Assembly: GCF_030504985.1 (NCBI RefSeq)
Contig: NZ_JASERU010000021.1
Span: forward strand, 1 to 56,288
Reading direction: 5' to 3'
Source: Fulvimonas sp. R45
GTDB taxonomy: Bacteria > Pseudomonadota > Gammaproteobacteria > Xanthomonadales > Rhodanobacteraceae
Length of the DNA stretch: 56,288 bases
This document shows, in pieces, positions 1 to 8,109 of this stretch (within the stretch, counting starts at the first letter, position 1; each line of letters starts with the position of its first letter). The notes under the pieces were generated by a model. That model had not been told where the DNA came from. It did not search any database and saw only the letters and a program-made list of their open reading frames with translations. Position numbers and translations under genes: made by a program.

Positions 1-36
1 ATCGTCTGTGTAGCGACGACGGGTAATGCGTTGCAT
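1..36 (-). CDS. 5' end of a CDS, possibly an insertion-sequence transposase (partial)
   Basis: An ATG at 36 on the minus strand is preceded by a strong Shine-Dalgarno (GGAGG, five bases before the start) and opens a frame that runs off the left edge after twelve codons, reading MQRITRRRYTDD. The basic start followed by RRRYTDD resembles N-termini of IS3/IS66-type transposase helix-turn-helix proteins (commonly RRxYxxEFK). That resemblance is from memory and the fragment is too short to prove it. No terminal inverted repeat could be confirmed between here and the repeats at 105. Confidence 0.45.
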   Translation of the reverse strand, partial: MQRITRRRYTDD

Positions 37-104
37 GGGAACCTCCAGGGTGCGATCAAAGTATCGCTTCCTGGCCTCCGCTCTGGCGGGGCAGGTTCAG
101 GTTG

Positions 105-227
105 ACCCCTCCCCAACCCTCCCCTGCAAGCAGGGGAGGGAGCTAAAAGCAGGGCCCTGTGCGCAGGAGGAGGCATGTCGCGGGCCTTGCCCCTCCCCCT
201 GCTTGCAGGGGGAGGCTGGGAGGGGGT
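105..227. repeat. Inverted pair of family-A palindromic repeats
   Basis: Two copies of a GC-rich element with core CCCCTGCAAGCAGGGG flanked by CCCTCCC-type tracts lie at about 105-142 (forward) and 190-227 (reverse), separated by roughly 47 bp. Each copy is itself a palindrome and the two face each other, like a REP/BIME pair. The same family recurs at 1290-1373 (degenerate), 2596-2692 and 3628-3728. The pair lies just downstream of the corA stop and could form a hairpin at the 3' end of that transcript. Confidence 0.85.
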
Positions 228-232
228 AAGCC

Positions 233-1243
233 CTACAGCCAACGCGCCCGTTTCAATCCCATGTAGATCCCACCCACCACGCAGCCCACCACCACGATGA
301 TCGCGGGGTACGCCCACGGCCGGCTCAGTTCCGGCATGTGGGTGAAGTTCATGCCGTACCAGCTGGTGATCAGGGTGGGGGCGGCGAGCATGGCGGCCCA
401 GCCGGCGAGCTTCTTCATCACCTCGTTCTGGCCGAAGGTGACCAGCGACAGGTTCACGTTGATCGCGGCGGTGAGCATCTCGCGCATCGCGCTGATCGAC
501 TCGTTGACGCGGAACACGTGGTCGTACACGTCGCGGAAATACGCGCGCAGTTCTTCCGGGATCAGCTGCGGGTGCAGGCGTACCAGCTGGTTGATGATGT
601 CCTGCATCGGCGCCACCGCCAGGCGCAGGGTCATCAGGTCGCGCTGCATGTCGTACAGGCGGCGCACGGTGCTGCGGTTGAAGGTGGCGGCGAAGATGTC
701 CTGCTCCAGCTCCTGCAGCTCCTCGCGGTAGTCGCGCACGATCGGCAGCAGGTTGTCCACCACGAAGTCGAGCACGCCGTACAGGCCATAGCTGGGGCCG
801 AGCGCCAGCAGCTCGGGGGCGTGCTCGCAGGTGCGCCGCGCCGGCGAATAGGACAGCGAGGCGCCGTGGCGCACCGTTACCAGGTAGCGCGGGCCGAGGA
901 AGATGTGCGTCTCGCCGAAGGCGATGTGGCCGTCGGTGAGCTGGGCGGTCTGCACCACGATGAACAGCGAATCGCCGTAGGCCTCGATCTTGGTGCGCTG
1001 GTGCGCGCTCTGCGCGTCCTCGATGGCCAGGTCGTGCAGGTCGAACTCCTCCTGCAGCTTCAGCAGCAGCGGCTCGTCCGGTTCGTGCAGGCCTACCCAC
1101 ACGAAGGTGCCCGGCTCCTTCAGCACCTCGCTGATCGCGTCGATGTCGATGTTGCCGATGCGCGTGCCGTCGCTGCGATAGGCGACGCAGTTGACGACCA
1201 TCGCGTCGGCGGCTTTCGGTGCGGGCGGGGCGGGCGTGTCCAT
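233..1243 (-). CDS. corA: CorA-family magnesium/cobalt transporter
   Basis: Predicted 336-residue inner-membrane divalent-cation channel that takes up Mg2+ (and Co2+/Ni2+). The large N-terminal soluble domain is followed by two C-terminal transmembrane helices. The family signature YGMNF, which forms the pore entrance, sits between them, and the protein ends in a short basic tail (GLKRARWL). The ATG at 1243 is chosen because the frame continues upstream only as repeat-derived low-complexity sequence. It is the last gene of a minus-strand block with corC and a DUF4105 protein, so two magnesium-related genes are close together. Palindromic repeats flank it on both sides. Length and motif fit the family well. 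Confidence 0.93.
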   Translation of the reverse strand: MDTPAPPAPKAADAMVVNCVAYRSDGTRIGNIDIDAISEVLKEPGTFVWVGLHEPDEPLLLKLQEEFDLHDLAIEDAQSAHQRTKIEAYGDSLFIVVQTAQLTDGHIAFGETHIFLGPRYLVTVRHGASLSYSPARRTCEHAPELLALGPSYGLYGVLDFVVDNLLPIVRDYREELQELEQDIFAATFNRSTVRRLYDMQRDLMTLRLAVAPMQDIINQLVRLHPQLIPEELRAYFRDVYDHVFRVNESISAMREMLTAAINVNLSLVTFGQNEVMKKLAGWAAMLAAPTLITSWYGMNFTHMPELSRPWAYPAIIVVVGCVVGGIYMGLKRARWL

Positions 1244-1289
1244 GCGCGCATGATGCCGCGCGGGCAGTAGGTGGGCAATGCGACAACCT

Positions 1290-1373
1290 TCTCCTTCCTG
1301 CGTGGAGGAGGGCTGGCGGATTCGTCGCGAGGTTGGTGATCTTCTCCCGGCCTCCGTGCATGCAGGGGAGGGA
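1290..1373. repeat. Degenerate family-A repeat pair between corA and the DUF4105 gene
   Basis: Two decayed copies of the family-A palindrome lie in the 131-bp gap: about 1290-1316 (reverse, TCCTGCGTGGAGGAGGGCTGG) and 1341-1373 (forward, GTGCATGCAGGGGAGGG). They keep the orientation of the better-preserved pairs but have lost several stem bases. No other element was seen in the gap. Confidence 0.55.
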
Positions 1374-1374
1374 A

Positions 1375-2580
1375 TCAGGTGACGGGCTGGCGGAGAGTCC
1401 ACGCCAGCGCCAGCCACACCGGCATGGCGAACAGGATCCACGGCTGGTTCTGCTGCACGGTGCCGGGCAGCAGGTGCAGCAGCACGGCGGCGAGCAGGGC
1501 CAGCAACTGCAGCGCGAGCAGCGTGTCGGCGACGCGGCCGGGTCGGGCGCGTCGTCGCCACAGGGCCGGCAGCAGCGCGAAGGCGAGCGGGTTGAACAGC
1601 AGCAGGTTGGCGTTGGCCCAGGCCGAGTGGTGGGTGGTGAGGGTCCACAGCGCCAGCAGCAGCAGGCCGACCAGGCCGGCGGCGACCAGGTAGAGCGAGC
1701 CGAGCAGGGCGAAGCCGACGCGCAGGCGGCGGCCGGCGGCCAGCAGCACGGTGGCCAGCAGCAGGCCGGCGATCGCCAGCGGCAGGCGCAGGTCCGGCGC
1801 CCGCGTGGGCGGCGCGTCGAGGCGGCTGGGTGACAGTTCGCGCTCGTCCAGCACCAGCGGGCGGGTGCCGCCGCGGCCGTCGTCCACGCGGATGCCGCGC
1901 AGGCTGGCCTGGAGTTCGGCGGGCAGGAAGCTTTCGTGCCAGGCGTCCAGCGGCTGGTCGGCGTAGGGCCCCAGGCCCAGGTCAAGCACCAGCATCAGCC
2001 AGGGCTGCGCGCTCATCAGGCGATCGGTCTGCTGGCGGTAGGTCATGCCGCCCGGGCGGTTGGCCAGCGCGGCGTGGATCGCGCCGCCCAGCGCCTTGTC
2101 CAGGGCGTCGCGCACCCGGGTGGTGCAGTTGTCGACGTAGTAGTCGTAGTCGTAGCCGGCGTTTTCCGGGCGCAGGTTCCAGAACAGGAAGTCGCGCAGC
2201 GCGGCGGCCTGCTCTGGGGTGAGGTCGAGGCGCTGGCGCGCGATCGAGCGGCCTTCCTGCACGTAGAACGCTTCCTCCGGAGCGGACGGCTCGGCGTCCA
2301 TCAGGTAGTGCATGTGGCCGCGCGCGAAGTTGAGGAAGAAGTTCGCTTCGTTGAAGTCGAACACGCCGTAGTTGAAGTTGATCGACTCGCCGCTGGCGAT
2401 GTCGCGCAACTGCAGCGCGTCGTGGCCGAAGCGTTCCCAGTAGGTGGCGCCGGGGCTGTAGGTGACCAGCGAGACTTCCAGGTTCGCGCCCGGCGCGTTG
2501 GCCACGTCGGCGCGGGCTGGGGCGATGGCCAGCAGGAGCAGGGCGAACAGGGGGAGCAACAGTTTGGCGTTGAGCGACAT
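1375..2580 (-). CDS. DUF4105 / Lnb-type periplasmic-domain membrane protein (candidate lipoprotein N-acyltransferase)
   Basis: 401 residues starting at the ATG at 2580; upstream codons are repeat sequence. A signal-like segment (1-23, ending PARA) is followed by a periplasmic domain of about 240 residues with the family's conserved His (H53 in RFGHDAL) and Cys (C152 in DNCTTR), a Cys/His pair reminiscent of NlpC/P60-like enzymes. About five transmembrane helices follow from residue 265 (roughly 265-282, 287-315, 326-340, 351-371, 380-396). From memory, the DUF4105 domain is now named after Lnb, a lipoprotein N-acyltransferase described in Bacteroides. The gene follows corC, the position that lnt occupies in E. 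coli. Acyltransferase function is inference; domain assignment is firm. Confidence 0.82.
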   Translation of the reverse strand: MSLNAKLLLPLFALLLLAIAPARADVANAPGANLEVSLVTYSPGATYWERFGHDALQLRDIASGESINFNYGVFDFNEANFFLNFARGHMHYLMDAEPSAPEEAFYVQEGRSIARQRLDLTPEQAAALRDFLFWNLRPENAGYDYDYYVDNCTTRVRDALDKALGGAIHAALANRPGGMTYRQQTDRLMSAQPWLMLVLDLGLGPYADQPLDAWHESFLPAELQASLRGIRVDDGRGGTRPLVLDERELSPSRLDAPPTRAPDLRLPLAIAGLLLATVLLAAGRRLRVGFALLGSLYLVAAGLVGLLLLALWTLTTHHSAWANANLLLFNPLAFALLPALWRRRARPGRVADTLLALQLLALLAAVLLHLLPGTVQQNQPWILFAMPVWLALAWTLRQPVT

Positions 2581-2595
2581 GGCTTTGGGTTTTGG

Positions 2596-2692
2596 CTCCT
2601 CCCCCTGCTTGCAGGGGGAGGCTGGGAGGGGGTGAAGGCTTGCCGCGAGTTTGCCGACCCCTCCCAACCCTCCCCTGCAAGCAGGGGAGGGT
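2596..2692. repeat. Inverted pair of family-A palindromic repeats
   Basis: A reverse copy at about 2596-2634 and a forward copy at 2657-2692, each with the TGC(A/T)(A/T)GCA-centred palindrome and GGGGAGG/CCTCCCC arms, fill nearly the whole 120-bp gap between the corC stop and the start of the DUF4105 gene. The pair is back-to-back, opposite to the pair at 105-227. The ribosome-binding region of the DUF4105 gene lies within a few bases of the first copy. Confidence 0.85.
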
Positions 2693-2700
2693 GCGTGGAG

Positions 2701-3549
2701 TCAGTCGCCGGCGCGGCGGGTCACGCGGAACTGCTGCACGCGGCGGTCGTCGGCCTCGGTGACGAGGAACAGGAAGTCGCCCGCGACCGTTTCCTCGCCT
2801 GCTTCGGGCAGGTGGCCGAAGCAGGCGGTGATCAGGCCGCCGATGGTGTCGAATTCCTCGTCGGAGAAGGCGGCGCCCACGTCCTCGTTGAAGTCCTCGA
2901 TCGGGGTGAGCGCGCTGACCAGCCACGAGCCGTCGGCCTGGGCATGGATCAGCGCGGGCTCTTCCTCGTCGTCGTGCTCGTCGTCGATCTCGCCGACGAT
3001 CTGCTCCAGCACGTCCTCGATGGTGATGAGGCCGGCCACGCCGCCGTATTCGTCCACCACCAGCGCCATGTGGTTGCGGCTGCGGCGGAACTCGGCCAGC
3101 AGCACGTTGAGGCGCATCGATTCGGGGATCAGCACCGCCGGACGCAGGATCGAGCGGATGTCGAACGGCTCGTCGTTGCCGAAGAACTTGAGCAGGTCCT
3201 TGGCCAGCAGGATGCCGACGACGTCGTCCTTGTCCTCGCCGTGCACGGGGAAGCGGGAATGGCCGGATTCGACCACGGCGGCGAGGATGTCGGGCAGCGG
3301 CGCGTCGGCGGCGATCATCACGATCTGCACGCGCGGCACCATCACGTCGTCCACGGAAAGCTCGGTGACCTTGAGCGCGCCCTCCAGCATGGGCAGGGTG
3401 TCGGCGCCGAGCAGGCCGTTGGCGTGCGCCGCGCGCAACTCCTCGATCAGCTCCTCGCGGTTGCGCGGCTCGCCGGAAAACAGGTGGCCCAGTCGATCCC
3501 ACCAAGTGCGGTGGGCCGGGCCGCTGGTACTGCCAGGGTCGTCGTTCAT
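2701..3549 (-). CDS. corC: CorC/YbeX-family CBS-domain protein
   Basis: 282 residues. A short N-terminal region is followed by two CBS domains (around residues 65-190, including VMVPRVQIV and HSRFPVHGED) and a C-terminal CorC/HlyC transporter-associated domain (from about 205). The family is linked to Mg2+/Co2+ export and to ribosome assembly in the ybeZYX operon. It has no transmembrane segment, so this is the soluble CorC type and not the CNNM type with a membrane domain. The ATG at 3549 is preferred to the TTG immediately upstream. It is transcribed in the same direction as ybeY and the DUF4105 gene, with repeat pairs in both gaps. Confidence 0.93.
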   Translation of the reverse strand: MNDDPGSTSGPAHRTWWDRLGHLFSGEPRNREELIEELRAAHANGLLGADTLPMLEGALKVTELSVDDVMVPRVQIVMIAADAPLPDILAAVVESGHSRFPVHGEDKDDVVGILLAKDLLKFFGNDEPFDIRSILRPAVLIPESMRLNVLLAEFRRSRNHMALVVDEYGGVAGLITIEDVLEQIVGEIDDEHDDEEEPALIHAQADGSWLVSALTPIEDFNEDVGAAFSDEEFDTIGGLITACFGHLPEAGEETVAGDFLFLVTEADDRRVQQFRVTRRAGD

Positions 3550-3627
3550 CAATCCGTTTGCGTTCGGCCCAGGAAGGGCGGAAGCCTGAGTCTAGCGGAA
3601 ATGATGGGGCGGTTCAGGACGCAAGAA

Positions 3628-3728
3628 CACCCCTCCCCGGCCTTCCCCTGCAAGCAGGGGAGGGGGAAGAGCATGGCTGATGCGGGATTTGGCTCCTCCC
3701 CTGCCTGCAGGGGGAGGTCGGGAGGGGG
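3628..3728. repeat. Inverted pair of family-A palindromic repeats
   Basis: A forward copy at about 3628-3665 and a reverse copy at about 3692-3728 lie between the ybeY stop and the corC start. The reverse copy ends directly at the ybeY stop codon, so it forms the immediate 3' flank of that gene. The rest of the 179-bp gap (3550-3627) shows no recognisable promoter or gene. Confidence 0.85.
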
Positions 3729-4277
3729 TCAGTCGGCGGCGTAGGGATCGGCGATGCCCAGGCCGGCCAGGATGCGCGCCTCCAGCGCCTCCATCGCCTC
3801 GGCCTCGGCCTCTTCGATGTGGTCGTAGCCGAGCAGGTGCAGGGTGCCGTGCACGGTGAGGTGGGCCCAGTGGTCACGCGGGCGCTTGTGCTGTTCGGCC
3901 GCCTCGCGGACCACCACCGGGGCGCAGATCGCCAGGTCGCCGATCAACGGCAGGTTCACGCCGGGCGGCAGTTCGGCGGGGAAGGAGAGCACGTTGGTGG
4001 CGTAGTCCCTGCCGCGGTAGTCGCGGTTGAGCGCGCGGCCTTCATCGGCGTCGACGATGCGGATGGCGACTTCGGCCGGCTTGCGGCGCCGGGCTCCGCG
4101 CAGCGCCGCCGACACCCACAGGCGGAAGCTGGCGGGCGCGGGCACGCCAGCGCGCGGCACGGCGTAGTTCACGCAAAGCCGGGGAACGGGGAAGGGGGAA
4201 CGGGGAACGTGCAGGCCTGCAGAGGCCCGGGGCCAGCCCGCCGAACCGGGACGCCGGGGCGTGGGCCGAGCGCTCAC
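3729..4277 (-). CDS. ybeY: Endoribonuclease YbeY (16S rRNA maturation)
   Basis: Zinc-dependent RNase involved in 16S rRNA 3' maturation and ribosome quality control. The metal site [11 protein letters not shown] is intact near the C-terminus and the body (from NYAVPRAG onward) aligns with the family. The start is uncertain. A GTG at 4277 overlaps the phoH stop (GTGA) and has a purine-rich stretch upstream, giving 182 residues. An internal GTG at 4172 gives 147 residues, closer to the usual length, but lacks a Shine-Dalgarno. With the upstream start, the first 35 residues include VPRSPFPVP, encoded by the right-hand arm of a 30-bp inverted repeat. Both starts should be considered; the family call is secure. 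Confidence 0.92.
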   Translation of the reverse strand: MSARPTPRRPGSAGWPRASAGLHVPRSPFPVPRLCVNYAVPRAGVPAPASFRLWVSAALRGARRRKPAEVAIRIVDADEGRALNRDYRGRDYATNVLSFPAELPPGVNLPLIGDLAICAPVVVREAAEQHKRPRDHWAHLTVHGTLHLLGYDHIEEAEAEAMEALEARILAGLGIADPYAAD

Positions 4278-4323
4278 GTCGCGCCGCCCTTCGCGTTCCC
4301 CGTTCCCCCTTCCCCGTTCCCCG
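4180..4323. repeat. Perfect 30-bp inverted repeat (family C) spanning the phoH-ybeY junction
   Basis: Bases 4180-4209 and 4294-4323 are perfect reverse complements built from GGGGAAC/GTTCCCC units, separated by 84 bp. One arm encodes the last residues of PhoH (region GNGEGGTGN). The other lies in the 5' part of ybeY. The GTGA stop/start overlap is in the loop. On the mRNA this would be a very stable long-range stem enclosing the ybeY start. It is unrelated in sequence to families A and B. Confidence 0.93.
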
Positions 4324-5287
4324 CCTCCTCGAATGCCTCGTAGGCGCGCACGATCTTCGCCACCAGCGGGTGGCGCACCACGTCGCGCGAGGTGAAGAAG
4401 GTGAAGCTGATGCCATCCACGCCGCGCAGCACTTCCACCGCGTGGCGCAGGCCGGAGCGGACGTGGCGTGGCAGGTCGACCTGGCTGACGTCGCCGGTGA
4501 TCACCGCCACCGAACCGAAACCGATGCGGGTGAGGAACATCTTCATCTGCTCGACGGTGGTGTTCTGCGCCTCGTCGAGGATCACGTAGGAATCGTTGAG
4601 CGTGCGCCCGCGCATGTAGGCCAGCGGCGCGATCTCGATCACGTTGCGCTCGATCAGCTTGGCCACCTTCTCGAAGCCGAGCATCTCGTACAGCGCGTCG
4701 TACAGCGGGCGCAGGTAGGGATCGACCTTCTGGGTGAGGTCACCGGGCAGGAAGCCCAGCTTCTCGCCGGCCTCCACCGCGGGGCGCACCAGCAGCACGC
4801 GCTGCACCCGGTTGGCCTCCAGCGCCTCCACCGCGCTGGCCACGGCGAGGTAGGTCTTGCCGGTGCCGGCGGGGCCGACGCCGAAGTTGATGTCGTGGCG
4901 CGAGATGGCGTGCAGGTAGCGCGCCTGGTTGGGGCCGCGGCCCTTGATCACGCCGCGCTTCACCTTGATCACGACTTCCTGCGCGCCCTCGGCCGCGTCC
5001 GCGGCGATGCCGTCGAGGCCGGACTCGGCCAGGTGCAGGTTGATCTTCGCCCCGGTCAGCGATTCCTCGCCGGTCGCCTGGTACAGCGCGCGCAGCACCT
5101 TCTCGGCGGCGCGCGCGGGGGCTTCCTCGCCGATCACCTTGAACAGGTTGCCGCGGTGGTCGATCTCCACGCCCAGGCGCAGCTCGACCTGGCGCAGGTG
5201 CTCGTCGAACGGACCGCACAGGTTGGCCAGCCGGGCGTTGTCTTCCGGGTCGAGGGCAAAATCGCGTTCGTTGAGGCCTGGGGTCAT
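4274..5287 (-). CDS. phoH: PhoH-like ATPase (YbeZ)
   Basis: 337 residues, cytoplasmic P-loop ATPase of the PhoH/YbeZ family, usually partnered with YbeY in RNA/ribosome metabolism. Walker A is GPAGTGKT (138-145) and Walker B is in VILDEAQN (about 240). The N-terminal part resembles a KH-type RNA-binding domain. Start at ATG 5287; upstream codons are repeat sequence. The C-terminal [15 protein letters not shown] is unlike the family and is encoded by one arm of the 30-bp inverted repeat, so the natural C-terminus has been extended or replaced. The stop overlaps the GTG of ybeY by four bases, suggesting translational coupling. Confidence 0.94.
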   Translation of the reverse strand: MTPGLNERDFALDPEDNARLANLCGPFDEHLRQVELRLGVEIDHRGNLFKVIGEEAPARAAEKVLRALYQATGEESLTGAKINLHLAESGLDGIAADAAEGAQEVVIKVKRGVIKGRGPNQARYLHAISRHDINFGVGPAGTGKTYLAVASAVEALEANRVQRVLLVRPAVEAGEKLGFLPGDLTQKVDPYLRPLYDALYEMLGFEKVAKLIERNVIEIAPLAYMRGRTLNDSYVILDEAQNTTVEQMKMFLTRIGFGSVAVITGDVSQVDLPRHVRSGLRHAVEVLRGVDGISFTFFTSRDVVRHPLVAKIVRAYEAFEEAGNGEGGTGNAKGGAT

Positions 5288-5298
5288 GCTTCTTGGCT

Positions 5299-5413
5299 TC
5301 CTCTCCCCTCCGGGGAGAGGATTGAGGTGAGGGGGACAGTCTTGCGAAAAGCTGTGGAGTGCGCGGCCAGATTGGCCTCTCACCCCGGCCCTCTCCCCGG
5401 AGGGGAGAGGGAG
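5299..5413. repeat. Inverted pair of family-B palindromic repeats
   Basis: Family B has the core CTCTCCCCGGAGGGGAGAG followed by a TGAGG-type tail. A reverse copy lies at about 5299-5335 and a forward copy at about 5375-5413, filling the 132-bp gap between miaB (stop 5420) and phoH (start 5287). The same family occurs at 33191-33352. Its palindromic design resembles family A but the sequence differs. Confidence 0.85.
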
Positions 5414-5419
5414 TAAAGC

Positions 5420-6775
5420 TCAGGCCGCTTCCTCGGCCAAATGCACGCGCCCGCGCAGCGAGTTGGTCATGGCCTCGGTGACGAGCACGTCGACGAAGCG
5501 GCCGATCATGCGCGCGTCGCCGGGGAAGTTCACGAAGCGCATGTTCTCGGTGCGGCCGGTGAGCTCGTTCGGGCTCTTGCGGCTGGGCTTCTCCACCAGC
5601 ACGCGCTGCACGGTGCCCACCATCGCCTCGTTGATGCGCCGCGCGTTGTCGTTGATCTTCGCCTGCAGCCGCGACAGCCGCGCGTGCTTGACCTCCGCGG
5701 GCGTGTCGTCGGCCAGGTTCGCCGCCGGCGTGCCGGGGCGGGCGGAGAAGATGAAGCTGAAGCTCTGGTCGAAGCCGACGTCCTCGATCAGCTTCATGGT
5801 CTTCTCGAAATCCTCGTCGGTCTCGCCGGGGAAGCCGACGATGAAGTCGGAGCTGATGCTGATGTCGGGGCGCACCGCGCGCAGCTTGCGGATCTTCTGC
5901 TTGAACTCCAGCGTGGTGTAGCCGCGCTTCATCGCCGCCAGGATGCGGTCGGAGCCGGCCTGCACCGGCAGGTGCAGGAAATTGGCGAGCTTGGGGCAGT
6001 TGGCGTAGGCCTCGATCAGCGAGTCGGAGAACTCCAGCGGATGCGAGGTGGTGAAGCGGATGCGGCCGATCGACTCGATCTGCGCGATGGCGTGGATCAG
6101 CACGGCCAGGTCCGCAGTGCCGCCGTCGTGCATCGGGCCCTGGTAGGCGTTGACGTTCTGGCCCAGCAGGGTGACCTCGCGCACGCCCTGCACGGCGAGC
6201 TGCGCCACTTCCACCAGCACGTCGTCGAACGGCCGGCTGATCTCGGTGCCGCGGGTGTAGGGCACCACACAGTAGCTGCAGTACTTCGAGCAGCCTTCCA
6301 TGATCGAGACGAAGGCCGTCGGGCCTTCGGCGCGCGGCTCGGGCAGCTTGTCGAACTTCTCGATCTCCGGGAAGGACACGTCGACCTGGGCCTTGCCGGT
6401 CTCGCGCTTGGCCTCGATCAGCTCGGGCAGGCGATGCAGCGTCTGCGGGCCGAACACCAGGTCCACGAACGGCGCGCGCTTGATGATCGCCTCGCCTTCC
6501 TGCGAGGCCACGCAGCCGCCCACGCCGATCAGCACCGGCCTGTCGCCCTGCTTGAATGCCTTCCAGCGGCCGAGCTGGCTGAACACCTTCTCCTGCGCCT
6601 TCTCTCGAATCGAGCAGGTATTGATCAGGATCACGTCCGCCTCGGACTCGTCCTGGGTCAGTTCCAGGCCGTGCGAGGCCTCGAGCACGTCGGCCATCTT
6701 GGCCGAGTCGTACTCGTTCATCTGGCAGCCGTGGGTCTTGATGAAAAGCTTTTTGAGAGCTGGCTTGCCGCTCAT
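5420..6775 (-). CDS. miaB: tRNA-2-methylthio-N6-dimethylallyladenosine synthase MiaB
   Basis: 451-residue radical-SAM methylthiotransferase that converts i6A37 to ms2i6A37 in tRNAs reading UNN codons. The N-terminal cluster cysteines are visible in [15 protein letters not shown] and GGCVASQEG. The radical-SAM motif is CSKYCSYC, and a TRAM domain closes the protein. The ATG at 6775 gives the typical [18 protein letters not shown] start. It is the first gene of the miaB-phoH-ybeY-corC block, an order conserved across gammaproteobacteria. The 217-bp gap to the divergent transglycosylase holds only a short inverted repeat (CGCCAG/CTGGCG, 6849-6868) and no clear promoter. Confidence 0.96.
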   Translation of the reverse strand: MSGKPALKKLFIKTHGCQMNEYDSAKMADVLEASHGLELTQDESEADVILINTCSIREKAQEKVFSQLGRWKAFKQGDRPVLIGVGGCVASQEGEAIIKRAPFVDLVFGPQTLHRLPELIEAKRETGKAQVDVSFPEIEKFDKLPEPRAEGPTAFVSIMEGCSKYCSYCVVPYTRGTEISRPFDDVLVEVAQLAVQGVREVTLLGQNVNAYQGPMHDGGTADLAVLIHAIAQIESIGRIRFTTSHPLEFSDSLIEAYANCPKLANFLHLPVQAGSDRILAAMKRGYTTLEFKQKIRKLRAVRPDISISSDFIVGFPGETDEDFEKTMKLIEDVGFDQSFSFIFSARPGTPAANLADDTPAEVKHARLSRLQAKINDNARRINEAMVGTVQRVLVEKPSRKSPNELTGRTENMRFVNFPGDARMIGRFVDVLVTEAMTNSLRGRVHLAEEAA

Positions 6776-6992
6776 GGCGTGGGTACCGTGGTCGCATCGA
6801 ACCGGCCGCAGGGCCGAACCAAGCAGTTTACTCGTGCAGGGCGAGGCCCGCCAGCGAAGCGTCTGGCGGATCAAGCACTTGCGACGCCGGGCCCGGCGGG
6901 GCCTGCGCGGGCGCAGGCATACGCGTGGCCTGGCGCACGAATCCGGCGTCGCGGGCTTGGCGCCGCGGGGCGCCGGGGGCACACTGCGCCGC

Positions 6993-8093
6993 ATGTCGCC
7001 AGCCGCACGCCACCGGGGGAGCGTGGGCCCGTCCGCCGAAGCCTTCCCGTCCTGCAGCACGACCCTTGCCCGGGTCGCGGGCGGCTGCGCGCTGCTGGCC
7101 GCGGCCTGGCTGGCCTGGACGCCGGCGCGCGCCGGCACGCTCTACCGCTGCATCGGCACGCACGGCGAGACAGTGTTCAGCAGCAGCCAGGCGGGCTACC
7201 GCGCATGCCGCCGGGTGGGCGGCTATGCCGCGCCCGTGCGCCGCGCCGCGCCGGCGGCGAAGGCGTCGCTGGCCGGCGTGCGCGGTTCGGTCCATGCCGG
7301 CGTGGCACGGGCGGAGGCGCCGGTGATCTCGCTGGCCTGGGTGAAGGGCTCGGTGGCCACCACGGCGCAGGCCCTGCCGCCGCTGCCGCCGCCGGGCCCC
7401 GCGGGGCAATGGGCCTACCGCGATTCGCGCGACGCCGGCGCCCCGGCGATGGCCGCGGCCGACGCCGCAGCCTCGGCGCCCGACAGCCGGGTGCTGCGCG
7501 GCGCGGTGTACCGCGTGGTGCACGCCGACGGCAGCGTGGAATACACCAACATCCGTCCCGCCGGCCGCAACGCGCATGCGGCGACCATGCTGTTCACGTA
7601 CATCGCCACCTGCGTGGCGTGCAACCTGCGTTCCACCATCGACTGGATGCGCGTGCCGCTGCACCTGCGCGACTACGCCGACGCGATCCGCGTGGCCAGC
7701 GCGCGCTACGGCGTGGACGAGGCGTTCCTGCGCGCGATCATCCACGCCGAGAGCGCGTTCAACCCGCATGCGCTCTCGGCCAAGGGGGCGGAAGGCCTGA
7801 TGCAGCTGATGCCCGGCACCGCCAGCGACATGGGCGTGGCCGATGCCTTCGACGCCGACGACAACATCCTCGGCGGCGCGCGCTACCTCGCCCTGCTGCT
7901 GCGGACCTTCAACGGCGATGAGCGCCTGGCGGCGGCGGCGTACAACGCCGGGCCGGGCGCGGTGCAGCGCTACCGCGGCGTGCCGCCGTACGCGGAGACC
8001 GAGGTGTACGTGAAGCGGGTGGGCGAGCTGCGCCAGCGCTACGGTCGGGTACTGCACGCCACGCTGGCCGAGCGCGCCACGCCTGGCGCCTGA
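6993..8093 (+). CDS. Secreted lytic transglycosylase (GH23/SLT) with DUF4124-like segments
   Basis: 366 residues. The N-terminal hydrophobic segment (about 26-47, ending TPARA) should export the protein to the periplasm, where the SLT domain (from about 225) would cleave peptidoglycan glycan strands. Catalytic Glu253 lies in HAESAFNP, followed by [10 protein letters not shown] and AYNAGPGAV, all hallmarks of family 23. Upstream are two segments, [16 protein letters not shown] (49-64) and [16 protein letters not shown] (171-186), that resemble the DUF4124 pattern. A proline-rich linker (about 130-138) separates them. The ATG at 6993 is the best start by position before the signal. It converges on the DegS-like gene with a 16-bp gap. 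Confidence 0.88.
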   Translation: MSPAARHRGSVGPSAEAFPSCSTTLARVAGGCALLAAAWLAWTPARAGTLYRCIGTHGETVFSSSQAGYRACRRVGGYAAPVRRAAPAAKASLAGVRGSVHAGVARAEAPVISLAWVKGSVATTAQALPPLPPPGPAGQWAYRDSRDAGAPAMAAADAAASAPDSRVLRGAVYRVVHADGSVEYTNIRPAGRNAHAATMLFTYIATCVACNLRSTIDWMRVPLHLRDYADAIRVASARYGVDEAFLRAIIHAESAFNPHALSAKGAEGLMQLMPGTASDMGVADAFDADDNILGGARYLALLLRTFNGDERLAAAAYNAGPGAVQRYRGVPPYAETEVYVKRVGELRQRYGRVLHATLAERATPGA

Positions 8094-8109
8094 CGCCACG
8101 TCACCCGGT

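Noticed and set aside
105-3728. CRISPR-like array from the repeated CCCCTGCAAGCAGGGG elements
   Set aside because: Copies alternate in orientation, are separated by whole genes, have no regular spacers and no cas genes nearby. They are dispersed palindromic repeats.
1936-3744. Very long open frames opposite corC and the DUF4105 gene (hundreds of codons)
   Set aside because: They are antisense shadows caused by high GC at third codon positions; composition is His/Gln/Arg/Val-rich without recognisable domains, while the opposite strand encodes clear families. The same applies to the long frames opposite the Oar-like receptor, the second receptor, dxs and the large envelope gene.
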